The notes: generated from the letters alone by a model not told the origin. A stretch of 64,000 nucleotides of DNA from Aquitalea sp. LB_tupeE (GCF_013391415.1 NZ_JACAXB010000017.1:124001-188000), one strand, 5' to 3'. Shown: positions 25,138-34,958, numbered from the stretch's first letter. Program-made: numbers and translations.

Positions 25138-26040
25138 TCACTCCTCGGCATCCTTTTTCATTTTCAGTGCATGGTCATATAGCAGCTTGCGGTTGGCACC
25201 GGTAATTTGCGCGGCCAGGGTGGAGGCTTGCTTCATGGGCAGGTCGGCGCTGAGGATGTTCATCACCCGGATGGCTTCTTCCGGCAAACCGGCGTTGTCT
25301 TCCGCTTGCGGGGCGGCGTCGATGATGAGGACAATTTCGCCGCGCTGCTGGTTGCTGTCGGCCTTTACCCATTCCAGCAGCTCGCCTGCGGGCAGGCTGT
25401 GGAAGGTTTCAAAGGTTTTGGTCAGCTCGCGCGCCAGCATCAGGCGGCGGTCCGGCCCAAGTTCGGCCACGATGTCCTGCAGGGTATCCACAATGCGGTG
25501 CGGCGCTTCATAGCACACCACCAGGTGGTCGGCGCCCAGCCATTGTTGCAGTGTACGGCGGCGTTCGCCGCTTTTCGGCGGCAAAAAGCCGTGAAACAGG
25601 AAGGCATTACTGGTAAAGCCGCTGGCGGACAGGGCGGTGATGACGGCGGATACGCCAGGAATGGGGCGTACCGGGTGACCAGCGGCGCGCACGGCTTCCA
25701 CCAGTCGCGCGCCAGGGTCGGATACCGCAGGGGTGCCGGCATCGGATACCTGCACCACGATCTGCCCTTCCGCCAGCCAGCGGATGACTTGCTCGGCCAT
25801 GCTGCGTTCGTTGTGCTCGCGCAGGCTCACCAGCTTGTTGGCGTGGATGCCGTAGGCAGTCAGCAGGCTGCCGGTGACGCGGGTGTCTTCCGCGCAGACC
25901 ACATCGGCGGCGGTAAAGGCCGCCAGCGCACGTGCGGTAACATCTCCCAGGTTTCCAATGGGAGTGGCCACCACATATAATGTGCCGCGACAGAAACTTT
26001 CCCGTGCAGTTTCAAGCAAGTGAGCGAACGAAGTATGCAA
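25138..26040 (-). CDS. rsmI: 16S rRNA 2'-O-ribose methyltransferase RsmI (C1402)
   Basis: 300 residues. It methylates the ribose of C1402 in 16S rRNA using S-adenosylmethionine. TLYVVATPIGNLGD, CAEDTR, VSDAGTPAVSDPG and the ARELTKTFE stretch are the tetrapyrrole-methylase-fold signatures of the family. No ATG is available; TTG 26040 is chosen because GGAG lies 7 bases upstream, TTG 26019 being the alternative. Either way the first codons overlap or abut the start of the divergent lpoA-like gene. The stop is 46 bases from the tRNA-Leu. Confidence 0.93.
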   Translation of the reverse strand: MHTSFAHLLETARESFCRGTLYVVATPIGNLGDVTARALAAFTAADVVCAEDTRVTGSLLTAYGIHANKLVSLREHNERSMAEQVIRWLAEGQIVVQVSDAGTPAVSDPGARLVEAVRAAGHPVRPIPGVSAVITALSASGFTSNAFLFHGFLPPKSGERRRTLQQWLGADHLVVCYEAPHRIVDTLQDIVAELGPDRRLMLARELTKTFETFHSLPAGELLEWVKADSNQQRGEIVLIIDAAPQAEDNAGLPEEAIRVMNILSADLPMKQASTLAAQITGANRKLLYDHALKMKKDAEE

Positions 26041-27153
26041 AGACTGGCTCCGCTGTTGGTTGGCGTCATGATGACATGGTTGACGGCTGCGCATGCGCAG
26101 GCACCGGACTATATCATCCAACTCAATGCTGCGCCGCTCAATAGCGTGGCCGGACAAAGCCCGCGCGCGCAGACGCAGCCGGCATCCGCCCCTGTTGCCC
26201 CGGTGGCCAAGCCGCTGGCAGCGCCCGGCAAGCAGGTGGCACGTCTTAAAATAGGCCTGTTGCTGCCCACCGAGTCCAAATTGCTGGGCGAGGCGGCTGC
26301 CGTGGTGCGTAGCGGGGTGGAAGCCGCGCACGATGCCGAACCGCAAGCCGATGTGGTGGTGATTGATGCTGACGAACACAACGCCGCCCAGCGCTACCGC
26401 GAGGCGGTGGCCAGTGGCGTCAACGTGGTGATAGGCCCCTTGTCGCGTGGCGGTATTGCCGCGGTGGCACCGCATGTGAGTGTGCCCACGCTGGCGCTCA
26501 ATGCCGTAGGGCGCGATGTGCCGACCAACCCCAGGCTGTTTACCCTGGCCCTGAATGTGGAAGTGGAAGCACGCCAGATTGCCCGGCTGATGCGTGAAGA
26601 TGGCCGCAGCAATCCCTTGATCATTGCCGATGGCGAGGTATTGTCCAGCCGCTTGAAGCAAGCCTTTGCCGACGAATGGCGCAACCAGAGCGGCAAGGAC
26701 GCGCCACAGGTGGAAGATAACGGTCAGAGCCTGACGGAGTTGTTGCAGGCGGCCAGCAAGGCCGATGCGGTGTTTCTGGCGGTGGAGCCGGCCGAGGCCG
26801 CCCGGCTGAAACCGGCCTTGCCGCCGGATTTGCCGGTGTATGCCACCTCGCAAATCAGCACGCGCAGTCCGGACAAACAGCTGGCCGGTGTACGTTTTAT
26901 CGACATGCCGTGGTTCCTGATGCCGCAACACCCGGCGGTAAAACGTTTTGCCCGCCCGGCCTCCGCGCTGACCCTGCAAACCGAACGCCTGTATGCGCTG
27001 GGGATTGATGCCTATCGTCTGGCGCTGTTGCTGGGTACCACGCGCAACCCTGCCAGCATCAAGCTGGATGGTGTCACCGGCGACCTGAAACTGGGCCGCG
27101 ACCGGGTGTTTGACCGTCAGCTGCCGGTATCGCTGATTGGCGAAGGCGAATAA
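26035..27153 (+). CDS. lpoA: LpoA-like penicillin-binding protein activator (C-terminal domain only)
   Basis: 372 residues from ATG 26035 with a signal peptide ending AHA before QAPDY. An in-frame GTG at 26020 is possible. After a Pro/Ala linker (to about 75) comes a periplasmic-binding-protein-type domain ([44 protein letters not shown]) matching the C-terminal half of LpoA/YraM, which activates PBP1A in enterobacteria. The N-terminal TPR half (about 300 residues in E. coli) is absent, and no lipobox cysteine is present, so it may be soluble in the periplasm. First gene of the lpoA-yraN-gmhA-BON operon. Confidence 0.85.
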   Translation: MQRLAPLLVGVMMTWLTAAHAQAPDYIIQLNAAPLNSVAGQSPRAQTQPASAPVAPVAKPLAAPGKQVARLKIGLLLPTESKLLGEAAAVVRSGVEAAHDAEPQADVVVIDADEHNAAQRYREAVASGVNVVIGPLSRGGIAAVAPHVSVPTLALNAVGRDVPTNPRLFTLALNVEVEARQIARLMREDGRSNPLIIADGEVLSSRLKQAFADEWRNQSGKDAPQVEDNGQSLTELLQAASKADAVFLAVEPAEAARLKPALPPDLPVYATSQISTRSPDKQLAGVRFIDMPWFLMPQHPAVKRFARPASALTLQTERLYALGIDAYRLALLLGTTRNPASIKLDGVTGDLKLGRDRVFDRQLPVSLIGEGE

Positions 27154-27158
27154 GGCCG

Positions 27159-27494
27159 ATGAACCGCCAGGGGCAGCAGGCAGAGGAACGCGCGCTGGCC
27201 TTTCTGCAGCAGCAGGGCCTGAAGCTGCTGGAGCGCAACTGGTTATGCCGTGGCGGTGAGATCGACCTGATCATGCGTGACGGGCGCTATCTGGTGTTCG
27301 TGGAAGTGCGCCACCGGGCCAGCCCGCGTTATGGCGGTGCAGCCTACAGCATTACACCGGCCAAGCAGAGGAAACTCCTGCATGCGGCCACGGTCTACCT
27401 GTCCGATAAGCGAGTAGACGCGCCCTGTCGTTTTGATGCTGTGCTGAGCGAAGGCCAGCAGCCGCTGCAGTGGTTGAAAAACATTTTTGCATAG
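27159..27494 (+). CDS. yraN: YraN family protein (UPF0102), endonuclease-like fold
   Basis: 111 residues, 5 bases after lpoA. It shows the family core [19 protein letters not shown] and [11 protein letters not shown]...FVEVRHR, where the E/D and EVR residues form a PD-(D/E)xK-like nuclease motif. The cellular function is unestablished; the gene is conserved in this operon across beta- and gammaproteobacteria. Confidence 0.92.
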   Translation: MNRQGQQAEERALAFLQQQGLKLLERNWLCRGGEIDLIMRDGRYLVFVEVRHRASPRYGGAAYSITPAKQRKLLHAATVYLSDKRVDAPCRFDAVLSEGQQPLQWLKNIFA

Positions 27495-27524
27495 CAGCCA
27501 TCCCGCGCTGCTACAAGGAAAAGC

Positions 27525-28115
27525 ATGGACCTGATTGAACGCGTCAACGGACATTTTCTGGAAAGCATTGCCGCCAAGCAGGAAGCAATGGAACTGCTAT
27601 CGCCCGCCGTGGCGCTGGCTGCCGAGCGCATGGTCAGCTGCCTGATGAACGAAGGCAAGATCCTGGCCTGTGGCAATGGCGGTTCGGCTGCAGATGCCCA
27701 GCACTTTGCTGCTGAAATGCTGGGCCGCTTCGAAAAGGAGCGCCCCGGTCTGGCCGCCATTTCGTTGGCAACCGACTCTTCGGCGCTCACTGCCATTGGC
27801 AATGACTACGATTTCGACATGATTTTTTCCAAGCAGGTGCGTGCGCTGGGGCATACCAACGACCTGCTGCTGGCCATTTCCACCTCGGGCAATTCCGCCA
27901 ATGTGATTGAAGCCATTTATGCTGCGCACGAGCGCGGCATGGGTGTGATTGCCCTCACCGGCAAGGATGGCGGCAAGATCAGCGAAATCCTGTCGCCGGA
28001 AGACATCCAGCTGAATGTGCCGGTGCTGCGCACCGCGCGTATTCAGGAAGTACACATCCTGCTGGTGCATGCCCTGTGCGATGCCATCGATTACATGCTG
28101 TTGGGAGGTGAGTAA
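27525..28115 (+). CDS. gmhA: SIS-domain protein, phosphoheptose isomerase / DiaA-like
   Basis: 196 residues. In sequence it resembles DiaA ([29 protein letters not shown]), the DnaA-binding initiator-associating factor encoded at this locus in E. coli. However, it keeps the residues GmhA needs for isomerising sedoheptulose 7-phosphate: the glutamate in HFAAEM (replaced in DiaA) and the histidine in [19 protein letters not shown] and STSGNSANV are the sugar-phosphate binding loops. It may therefore serve lipopolysaccharide heptose synthesis, replication control, or both. The ribosome-binding site is AAGGAAAAGC before the ATG. Confidence 0.88.
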   Translation: MDLIERVNGHFLESIAAKQEAMELLSPAVALAAERMVSCLMNEGKILACGNGGSAADAQHFAAEMLGRFEKERPGLAAISLATDSSALTAIGNDYDFDMIFSKQVRALGHTNDLLLAISTSGNSANVIEAIYAAHERGMGVIALTGKDGGKISEILSPEDIQLNVPVLRTARIQEVHILLVHALCDAIDYMLLGGE

Positions 28116-28703
28116 ATGAAACGTACTGTCCTGTCGCTGTTGCTGGCCGCTGGTGTGTCCAGTGCGCTGTCCGGTTGTTTCGCCCTGGCTGCCGGTGGTG
28201 TGGCCGGTGGTGCGCTGGTGGCTACCGACCGCCGTTCCAGCGGTGCTTATGTGGACGACCAGAGCATTGAAGCCAAGGTGTCGCACCAGATTGGCGAGAA
28301 ATTGCCTTCGGCTCACGTCAATACCACCAGCTATAACCGTGCCGTATTGTTGACCGGTGAAGTGCCGTCGGCAGAAGCCGGCCAGCAGGCCGAGGTGATT
28401 GCCCGTGCCATGCCCAATGTGCGCCGCGTGTTCAATTACACCGTGGTGGCTCCGTCTTCCGGTTTCTCCGAGCGCAGCAACGACACCTGGATCACCAGCA
28501 AGGTGCGTACCCGCCTGCTGGATGGCAAGGGCTACTCGCCCAACCATATCAAGGTAGTGACCGAACGCGGCGTGGTGTACATGCTGGGTCTGGTTACACC
28601 GGCGGAAGGGCAGGCGGCGGCACAGGTGGTGAGCGAAACTGCCGGGGTGCAAAAAGTGGTGACGCTGTTTGAAAGCATTACCGAAATCACGCCTGCGCAG
28701 TAA
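28116..28703 (+). CDS. dolP: BON-domain outer-membrane lipoprotein (DolP/YraP-like)
   Basis: 195 residues, starting directly at the stop of the SIS gene, with GGGAGG 10 bases upstream. Lipobox LSGC at residues 18-21 marks a lipoprotein; the residue after Cys is Phe, not Asp, consistent with outer-membrane sorting. Two BON domains follow (about 48-115 and 125-190), the second with KVVTERGVVYMLGLV. In E. coli the protein supports outer-membrane integrity and binds anionic phospholipid at division sites. Last gene of the operon. Confidence 0.9.
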   Translation: MKRTVLSLLLAAGVSSALSGCFALAAGGVAGGALVATDRRSSGAYVDDQSIEAKVSHQIGEKLPSAHVNTTSYNRAVLLTGEVPSAEAGQQAEVIARAMPNVRRVFNYTVVAPSSGFSERSNDTWITSKVRTRLLDGKGYSPNHIKVVTERGVVYMLGLVTPAEGQAAAQVVSETAGVQKVVTLFESITEITPAQ

Positions 28704-28720
28704 GTTGTGCTGAAACAGAA

Positions 28721-28747
28721 AAAGGACCGCATGCGGTCCTTTTTTTA
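28721..28747. terminator. Terminator after the BON lipoprotein gene
   Basis: AAAGGACCGCATGCGGTCCTTTTTTT, a perfect palindrome followed by a T tract; also usable by the convergent EAL gene. Confidence 0.85.
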
Positions 28748-28769
28748 TGATGTCTGGCCTGAGCGTGCT

Positions 28770-29978
28770 TCAGCCGTGACTGCTGTGCACACGCGGTGCC
28801 AGCACATCGGCACACAGCACGTGCATGGCTTCGTCAATTTCAATCGCCATGGACAGGGTGACGCAGGAGCGGGTGTCGGTCATCGACAGATAAGGCTCGC
28901 TCATGTACAGCACGCCGGGCTGGTCGATGGCATGCTGGAAATACGCGCGGCGCGACCACACCGCACCGGTGGTATCGGCCAGCGGGGCAAACTTCAAGCT
29001 GCTGGCAATGGTGTTGTGGCGGCTGTTGAGGTTGCGGCCAATCTGGCGGCCTTCGCTGTCCAGCAAAAAACAGCGGATGACATCGGGCATGGCCAGCATG
29101 GGGGTGGCCGCCTGGTCGAACGGGGTGCCCTGCATCAGCGAAATGGCCGATTGCACAAAAGCCTGGCGGGCCAGTTCGATCTGCCGCCGGGTAATCTTGC
29201 GCTTGAGCAGGTCGCGCACCATCAGTTCGTCCCAGCGCGAATCCAGCCGTTTGGTGATGATGTCGTCGGCATCCGGGCTGGCGGAGGGGCGGGCCACATA
29301 ATAGCCCTGTACCAGATCGCAGCCGGACTCCAGCGCCACCAGTACATCGTTCTCGGTTTCAATCCCTTCCTCCACCACCAGTGCACCAATTTCGTGCATC
29401 AGCCGCACCAGTCTGGACAGCAGATTGCGGGTGCGTGGCTGGCTGACGGCACTGCGCAGCAAATCCTTGTCGAACTTCACCAGGTCCGGTTCCAGCTGGC
29501 ATACCCGGTCCAGGTTGGAATGGCCGACGCCAAAGTCGTCAATCGCAATCAGGAAGCCGGCTTTTTTCAGCAGATTCACGCCTTCGATCAGCGCTTCATC
29601 CACTTCCAGCACATGTTCCAGCACTTCCAGTACCACATTGCCCGGCTGCAGGCCGGCTTCGCGAATGGTGTTGGCCAGTGCCATGGCCCGTTCCGGGCGG
29701 GACAGCGAGGCGGCATCGACATTCAGAAACAGCCAGTGCGGATGGCTGTGTTCCAGCTCGGTAAAGTGCTGTACATGGGCCTGGCTGACGGCCAGGTCCA
29801 GCCCGTGGCGTCGCTCGGGGGACACCATGGTATAAAATGCCTCGGCCGGTGACAGCGGCAGCTGGTTCTGCTCGGCGCGCAGCAAGGCTTCCACGCCCAC
29901 GGTACGGCGGTGCGCCAGACTGTAGATGGGCTGGAAATGGCTGCCGAGTATCAGACCGGCATGCTCGAAACGTTTCAT
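28770..29978 (-). CDS. EAL-domain phosphodiesterase with YkuI-type C-terminal Cache domain
   Basis: 402 residues from ATG 29978 with AGGAAGGA upstream. The N-terminal 245 residues are an EAL domain with the catalytic set present: VEALLR, LNVDA, LEVLEHVL, IDDFGVGHSN, VKFDKDL and EEGIETE. The following 150 residues (DELMVRDLLKRKITRRQIE..., FLLDSEGRQIG) resemble the Cache/PAS-like C-terminal domain of Bacillus YkuI. No membrane helices, so it is cytoplasmic. It probably hydrolyses c-di-GMP. Transcribed alone. Confidence 0.88.
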   Translation of the reverse strand: MKRFEHAGLILGSHFQPIYSLAHRRTVGVEALLRAEQNQLPLSPAEAFYTMVSPERRHGLDLAVSQAHVQHFTELEHSHPHWLFLNVDAASLSRPERAMALANTIREAGLQPGNVVLEVLEHVLEVDEALIEGVNLLKKAGFLIAIDDFGVGHSNLDRVCQLEPDLVKFDKDLLRSAVSQPRTRNLLSRLVRLMHEIGALVVEEGIETENDVLVALESGCDLVQGYYVARPSASPDADDIITKRLDSRWDELMVRDLLKRKITRRQIELARQAFVQSAISLMQGTPFDQAATPMLAMPDVIRCFLLDSEGRQIGRNLNSRHNTIASSLKFAPLADTTGAVWSRRAYFQHAIDQPGVLYMSEPYLSMTDTRSCVTLSMAIEIDEAMHVLCADVLAPRVHSSHG

Positions 29979-30068
29979 TGCAGTACATTCCTTCCTGAGA
30001 TAGGGCTCTTGCTGGCCCATGAACCCGTTACCTAGCAATCGGCATTCCAGTGTAGAGCATGGCCGGAT

Positions 30069-30099
30069 AATAAAAAACGGGCCCGACAGGGCCCGTTAA
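30069..30099 (-). terminator. Terminator after the Tim44-domain gene
   Basis: Read leftward: ACGGGCCC, loop TGTC, GGGCCCGT, then TTTTTA. Confidence 0.8.
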
Positions 30100-30124
30100 G
30101 ATAAATCCAACAAAAAACCAGAAA

Positions 30125-31063
30125 TTACTCTTGTTGAATGCCAGCTACCAGCCATTTGCCGCCGGTACTGCCATCCTTCACGTAATGCCAGTATTCGCTG
30201 AACGGTACTGCCGCGGCATTGACCGACTCGCTCACCGTACCGGAGAAGCGCACAGTGGCGATAAAGCGGCCACCTTCTTCCACGGCTTCGGCCAGCTGGC
30301 AGTCCAGCTGCGGGAAGTCAGCCACATCGGTATTGCTGCCGATTTCATTGCGCAGGCCTTCGAACAGATCCGGCGTCATGTACTTGCGTACTTCTTCCAG
30401 GCTGTCCGGCGTGTTCAGGCTTTGCAGGTGCAGGAAGGTTGCCTTGGCCTGACGCAGGAAGTTCGGGGTTTCCGTACCATCCGGCAGGCGTCCCGGCACT
30501 GCACCAGCCATGGCCGGTGCTGCGCCATAACCAGCCGGTTGACCCAGGCCAGAGCCAATCTTGGGAATCGGCTCGAAGCGGGCAGCGTCCTGAGCATTGC
30601 TATTGAAGACCGGGCCGTTACCGGCAGGCATCGGGCTGTTGACGGTTGCCTGGCTGGCAGTCTTGCGGCGGAACCACATCAGGCCGCCAATACCCAGCAG
30701 GCCCAGCAAGGCCAGCGTGCCCCAGGGAATGCCAGACCCGGCACCTGCGGTATCCACGGCGTTACCCGAAGCGTGGTTGTTGTTCATGGCCGAACCCAGC
30801 ATGTAGCCGGCGGCAGCACCTGCCGCACCCGCTGCAATGGCGGTACCAATGCCAGGACCCTTCTTGGGTTGGGCTTGCGGCGCAGCCTGCGGAGCAGGTG
30901 CCGGAGCCGGCATCGGAGTGGGTTGCTGGTAGCTTTTGGTCGGGGCCGAGCGGCGCATGCCGGCGCTCTTGCCTCCGCCCAAGCGTGCGGCTTCCGCAAA
31001 CGGTGCCGCCAGGACAGAAACCAGGGTGAAGGCGAGCATGATCGTCTTCGCGCGAGGTGTCAT
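30125..31063 (-). CDS. Tim44-domain membrane protein
   Basis: 312 residues; ribosome-binding site GGAGA before the ATG. Signal-like helix 1-25 (ending AEA), Pro/Ala/Gln-rich stretch about 35-70, glycine-rich segment with AAGAAGAAAGYMLG, membrane helix about 108-128 (IPWGTLALLGLLGIGGLMWF), and a C-terminal Tim44-like domain from about 195 (NFLRQAKATFLHLQSLN, EEVRKYMTPDLFEGL). Bacterial members are common in betaproteobacteria, but their role is unknown. It may share a transcript with trmO, 50 bases upstream, although a hairpin lies between them. Confidence 0.9.
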   Translation of the reverse strand: MTPRAKTIMLAFTLVSVLAAPFAEAARLGGGKSAGMRRSAPTKSYQQPTPMPAPAPAPQAAPQAQPKKGPGIGTAIAAGAAGAAAGYMLGSAMNNNHASGNAVDTAGAGSGIPWGTLALLGLLGIGGLMWFRRKTASQATVNSPMPAGNGPVFNSNAQDAARFEPIPKIGSGLGQPAGYGAAPAMAGAVPGRLPDGTETPNFLRQAKATFLHLQSLNTPDSLEEVRKYMTPDLFEGLRNEIGSNTDVADFPQLDCQLAEAVEEGGRFIATVRFSGTVSESVNAAAVPFSEYWHYVKDGSTGGKWLVAGIQQE

Positions 31064-31086
31064 GATTTTATTCTCCAGAGTAAAGG

Positions 31087-31105
31087 GCTCCGGTGTGACC
31101 GGAGC
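31087..31105 (-). terminator. Hairpin between trmO and the Tim44 gene
   Basis: GCTCCGGT, loop, ACCGGAGC followed leftward by CCTTTA. The T tract is short, so read-through is likely. Confidence 0.4.
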
Positions 31106-31113
31106 ATGGAAGT

Positions 31114-31815
31114 TTAGTTCGGGGCAAGCGGCTGGATTTCAAGCACGTGAGCATGGTTATCCCGGATGCAAAAGCGGATGTTGTAGTCATAAAGCCGCAC
31201 GCCGTAGATGCGTTCCGGGTCGTGCTGATAGGCCGGGCGCGGGTCTTGTGCCAGTACTTGTTCAATCAGCTGTGCCAGGCCGGGCGGTGCAGAGGGCAGG
31301 GCGGCCAGCTGTTGCAGGGCCGGCTGACTCCAGCAGATTTCCAGGCTGGGCGGCGGGCCATCGACAAAGCCGCCGCGTGCTTCCGGGTGGGCTTCCACAA
31401 ACGGGATATAAGGCTTGATGTCCAGCACCGGCGTGCCATCCAGCAAGTCCGCGCCTTCCAGATGCAGCCACACGCCATGCCCGGTATCGATGCCGCGCAG
31501 CGCCACCAGCGACAGGCCCAGCGGATTGGGCCGGTGGGTGGAGCGGCTGGCAAACACGCCCACCTTGGCATTGCCGCCCAGCCGTGGTGGGCGTACCAGC
31601 GGCTGCCAGCCACGATGGGCAGTTTCGTGGAATACGAAGCTGATCCAGACATGGGAGAAGGCGTCCAGACCACGTACCGTATCCGGATGATTGAACGGTG
31701 GCAGCAGTTCGATGCGTACATCCGCAGCCGGAGCCAGCGCGGGCTGGCGCGGAATGCCGAATTTTTCTTTGTAGGGCGAGTGGACTATACCCACCGGGTG
31801 AAATGCGTAGCTCAT
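31114..31815 (-). CDS. trmO: tRNA (adenine37-N6)-methyltransferase TrmO (TsaA-like)
   Basis: 233 residues. It uses S-adenosylmethionine to methylate N6 of t6A37 in tRNA-Thr. GIVHSPYKEKFGIPRQP opens the beta-barrel domain, and SRSTHRPNPLGLS is the family signature that binds the cofactor. ADLLDGTPVLDIKPYIP is also conserved. Length is normal for the TsaA family. Confidence 0.92.
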   Translation of the reverse strand: MSYAFHPVGIVHSPYKEKFGIPRQPALAPAADVRIELLPPFNHPDTVRGLDAFSHVWISFVFHETAHRGWQPLVRPPRLGGNAKVGVFASRSTHRPNPLGLSLVALRGIDTGHGVWLHLEGADLLDGTPVLDIKPYIPFVEAHPEARGGFVDGPPPSLEICWSQPALQQLAALPSAPPGLAQLIEQVLAQDPRPAYQHDPERIYGVRLYDYNIRFCIRDNHAHVLEIQPLAPN

Positions 31816-31888
31816 GGCGGGATTGTAGCCGGGTTATGGCTGGCTGATCCTGCTTAATCCACCAGACAGAAGCGCTTGGCAAACAGAA

Positions 31889-31929
31889 CAGCCCGGCCGA
31901 ACGGGGGCTTCGGCCGGGCTGATGACAGC
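31889..31929 (-). terminator. Terminator after olsB
   Basis: CAGCCCGGCCGAA pairs with TTCGGCCGGGCTG (31889-31901 and 31909-31921); the leftward transcript continues TTCTGTTT. Confidence 0.6.
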
Positions 31930-31953
31930 GACAGCGCTGTGCAGGCTGGGGAA

Positions 31954-32703
31954 TCAGCCTACGAAGTGACGGTTGTAGCGGCCGGTCAGGCGGCTCATGG
32001 GCAGCAGCATGAAGAAGTCTGCGCAGTTGAAGTCAGGGTCCCAGGCTGGTTCACCGCAGATGAAGGCCCCGGCGCGCAGATAGCCCTTGATCAGCGGCGG
32101 CATCGGCGAGGAGGGTGCGTCGTCGTGAATGCGGTCCAGCGGTAGCGGCAGGTGCGGGAATACACGCCATTCGGCCGGGCTGAGGTGGCTGGATTCCAGT
32201 TGGCGGTACAGGCTGACGGCCTGATGGCCACCATCGGCCAGGCTCACGCTGGCGCAGCCTGCCAGATAGGCACCGCCCTTTTTCTGGACATAGTCGGCCA
32301 GACCAGACCACAGCAGGGCAATCACACCGCCGCTGCGAAAATCCTTGTGTACGCAAGAGCGGCCCACTTCGATCAGGCTGTCGCGCAGGTTGTCCAGGCG
32401 GGTGAGGTCGAATTCGTGTTCGGAATACAACGAGGGAGCACGGCGTGCCATATCCGGCGGCAGCATGCGGTAAGTGCCCACCACCAGGCCGCTGTTGGCA
32501 TCTTCCACAATCAAATGGTCACACAGGGCATCGTACTCATCGCAATCAATGCCCAGGGCTTGCGATGACAGCTCGGCACCCATTTCACCGGCAAATACGT
32601 CAAAGCGCAGTTTCTGTGCACGGCGGATGTCTTCGGCCGTTTCTGCTACACGCACGCCCAGTTTCAGCTGGCGGCGGCTACTGATGCTTTCATTCAGTTG
32701 CAT
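31954..32703 (-). CDS. olsB: L-ornithine N-alpha-acyltransferase OlsB-like (GNAT fold)
   Basis: 249 residues; GGGGAG lies 7 bases before the ATG. RVAETAEDIRRAQKLRFDVF, DEYDALCDHLIVED and the acyl-carrier region IEVGRSCVHKDFRSGGVIALLW match the OlsB/hemolysin-like acyltransferases that make lyso-ornithine lipid. No olsA partner is seen nearby, so either the second acylation gene is elsewhere or the substrate is different. Transcribed alone. Confidence 0.85.
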   Translation of the reverse strand: MQLNESISSRRQLKLGVRVAETAEDIRRAQKLRFDVFAGEMGAELSSQALGIDCDEYDALCDHLIVEDANSGLVVGTYRMLPPDMARRAPSLYSEHEFDLTRLDNLRDSLIEVGRSCVHKDFRSGGVIALLWSGLADYVQKKGGAYLAGCASVSLADGGHQAVSLYRQLESSHLSPAEWRVFPHLPLPLDRIHDDAPSSPMPPLIKGYLRAGAFICGEPAWDPDFNCADFFMLLPMSRLTGRYNRHFVG

Positions 32704-33050
32704 GACTTACTCCCCTGGCGGATATGCGGACAGGCTTGTTGTGTTGGTCCGGAATGCTAGCCTTGCTGTGGTTTGTTGCCATCAGCCATTTCCGGATATG
32801 GGCACGGCAACTCCTTCATTTGGCAGTAGCTTTTCGCTGGGCCGGCCTTGCAACACATGCTAGTGATGGAGTTTGACGGGGACATTTCGCGCATATGACT
32901 TGTGGATGACCGGCGTTTGAACTGCCGGTTACAACAGGGGCGAAACAAATCAATGACTTATCACGCAATCGGTTTTGCCGTAGAATAGGCCGTTTTTCCT
33001 GCACGCTTCGCCCTGCCTGCCTCTTGCGCACGGGCTTCCGAGTACAGCCG
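32704..33050 (+). promoter_or_regulatory. mnmG upstream region with candidate sigma70 promoter
   Basis: 347 bases without a gene. TTATCA at 32958-32963, 17 bases, TAGAAT at 32981-32986 form a plausible promoter 65 bases before the mnmG start. Nothing else recognised. Confidence 0.5.
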
Positions 33051-34943
33051 ATGATTTATCCCACACAGTTTGACGTGATCGTGGTTGGCGGCGGACACGC
33101 CGGCACCGAGGCCGCGCTGGCTGCCGCCCGCATGGGTCGCGCCACGCTTCTGCTTACCCACAATATCGAGACCCTGGGTCAGATGTCGTGCAACCCGTCC
33201 ATCGGTGGCATCGGCAAGGGGCATTTGGTGAAAGAGGTGGATGCGCTGGGTGGCGCCATGGCGCTGGCCACTGATATCGGTGGCATCCAGTTTCGTACCC
33301 TCAATGCCTCCAAGGGCCCGGCGGTGCGCGCCACGCGTGCGCAGGCCGACCGTATCCTGTACAAGGCGGCCATCCGCGAAATGCTGGAGAACCAGCCCAA
33401 TCTGACGCTGTTCCAGCAGCCGGTGGATGATTTGTTGGTTGAGGGTGATCAGGTGGCCGGTGCCATTACCGCCATCGGCATTGTGTTCCGCGCCCGTACC
33501 GTGGTGCTGACGGCCGGTACTTTCCTGTCCGGCAAGATTCATGTGGGCCTGGAAAATTACACCGGCGGCCGCGCTGGTGATCAGGCCGCGTCCACCCTGG
33601 GTGCACGTCTGCGCGAGCTGGATTTGCCGGTGGGCCGCCTGAAAACCGGCACGCCGCCGCGTATTGATGGCCGCAGCATCGACTTCTCCGTGATGGAAGA
33701 GCAGCCGGGTGATACGCCCGAGCCGGTGTTCTCCTATCGTGGCCAGCGCAGCATGCACCCCAAGCAGCTGCCGTGCTGGATTACCCATACCAATCAGCAA
33801 ACCCACGACATCATCCGCTCCGGCTTCGAGCGCAGTCCGATGTTTACCGGGGTGATTGAAGGGGTGGGTCCGCGCTACTGCCCGTCCATCGAGGACAAGA
33901 TCAACCGCTTTGCCGACAAGGACAGCCATCAGGTTTTCCTGGAGCCGGAAGGCCTGACCACGCACGAGTTCTACCCCAACGGGATTTCCACCAGCCTGCC
34001 GTTTGATATCCAGCTGGCGGCGGTGCGTTCCATCCGTGGCATGGAAAACGCCCACATCCTGCGCCCGGGCTATGCTATCGAATACGATTACTTCGACCCG
34101 CGCGGCCTCAAGTCCACGCTGGAAACCAAGTCCATCAAGGGCCTGTTCTTTGCCGGGCAGATCAACGGCACCACCGGTTACGAAGAGGCCGCAGCGCAAG
34201 GCCTGCTGGCTGGCCTGAATGCCGCCCTGTATTCGCGTGATGAAGAAGGCTGGTGTCCGCGTCGTGACGAGGCCTACCTTGGCGTGCTGGTGGACGACCT
34301 CATCACCAAGGGTGTGTCCGAGCCTTACCGCATGTTTACCAGCCGTGCCGAATTCCGCCTGCAACTGCGCGAGGACAATGCCGACTTGCGCCTGACCGAA
34401 ATGGGCCGCAAGCTCGGCCTGGTTGGCGATGCGCAGTGGGATGCCTTCTGTCGCAAGCGTGACGCAGTGGAAGCCGAAACCGCCCGTCTGAAATCCACCT
34501 GGCTGCATCCGGCCAAGCTGCAGGATGCCGCTGCGCTGCAAGCCCTGCTGGGCAAGGGCATCGAGCGCGAGTACAACCTGTTCGACTTGCTCAAGAGGCC
34601 CAATGTCGCTTACCGCGACCTGATGACACTGCCGGAAGCCGCTGGGGGTGTGGCAGATGACGTGGTTGCCGAGCAAGTGGAAATTCAGGTCAAATATCAA
34701 GGCTATATCAACCGTCAGAACGAAGAACTGGCGCGCCGTGACAATCTGGAAAACATCCGCCTGCCTGCCGACATTGACTTCGGCCTGGTCAAGGGGCTGT
34801 CCAAGGAAGTGCAGCAAAAACTGAATCAGCAGCGCCCGGAAACCCTGGGTCAGGCATCGCGCATCCAGGGCATTACCCCGGCGGCCGTCGCCCTGCTGAT
34901 GGTGCATCTGAAGCGCGGCTTTGCCGACGCCAAAACCGAATAA
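33051..34943 (+). CDS. mnmG: tRNA uridine-5-carboxymethylaminomethyl modification enzyme MnmG (GidA)
   Basis: 630 residues from ATG 33051, the family's usual length. With MnmE it installs the cmnm5 group on wobble uridine 34 of tRNAs, using FAD and [26 protein letters not shown] is the FAD-binding Rossmann motif, with [37 protein letters not shown] and the C-terminal [13 protein letters not shown] also typical. First gene of the mnmG-rsmG-parA-parB run, a common origin-proximal arrangement. Confidence 0.97.
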   Translation: MIYPTQFDVIVVGGGHAGTEAALAAARMGRATLLLTHNIETLGQMSCNPSIGGIGKGHLVKEVDALGGAMALATDIGGIQFRTLNASKGPAVRATRAQADRILYKAAIREMLENQPNLTLFQQPVDDLLVEGDQVAGAITAIGIVFRARTVVLTAGTFLSGKIHVGLENYTGGRAGDQAASTLGARLRELDLPVGRLKTGTPPRIDGRSIDFSVMEEQPGDTPEPVFSYRGQRSMHPKQLPCWITHTNQQTHDIIRSGFERSPMFTGVIEGVGPRYCPSIEDKINRFADKDSHQVFLEPEGLTTHEFYPNGISTSLPFDIQLAAVRSIRGMENAHILRPGYAIEYDYFDPRGLKSTLETKSIKGLFFAGQINGTTGYEEAAAQGLLAGLNAALYSRDEEGWCPRRDEAYLGVLVDDLITKGVSEPYRMFTSRAEFRLQLREDNADLRLTEMGRKLGLVGDAQWDAFCRKRDAVEAETARLKSTWLHPAKLQDAAALQALLGKGIEREYNLFDLLKRPNVAYRDLMTLPEAAGGVADDVVAEQVEIQVKYQGYINRQNEELARRDNLENIRLPADIDFGLVKGLSKEVQQKLNQQRPETLGQASRIQGITPAAVALLMVHLKRGFADAKTE

Positions 34944-34958
34944 TTGCAAGCCAAGCGC

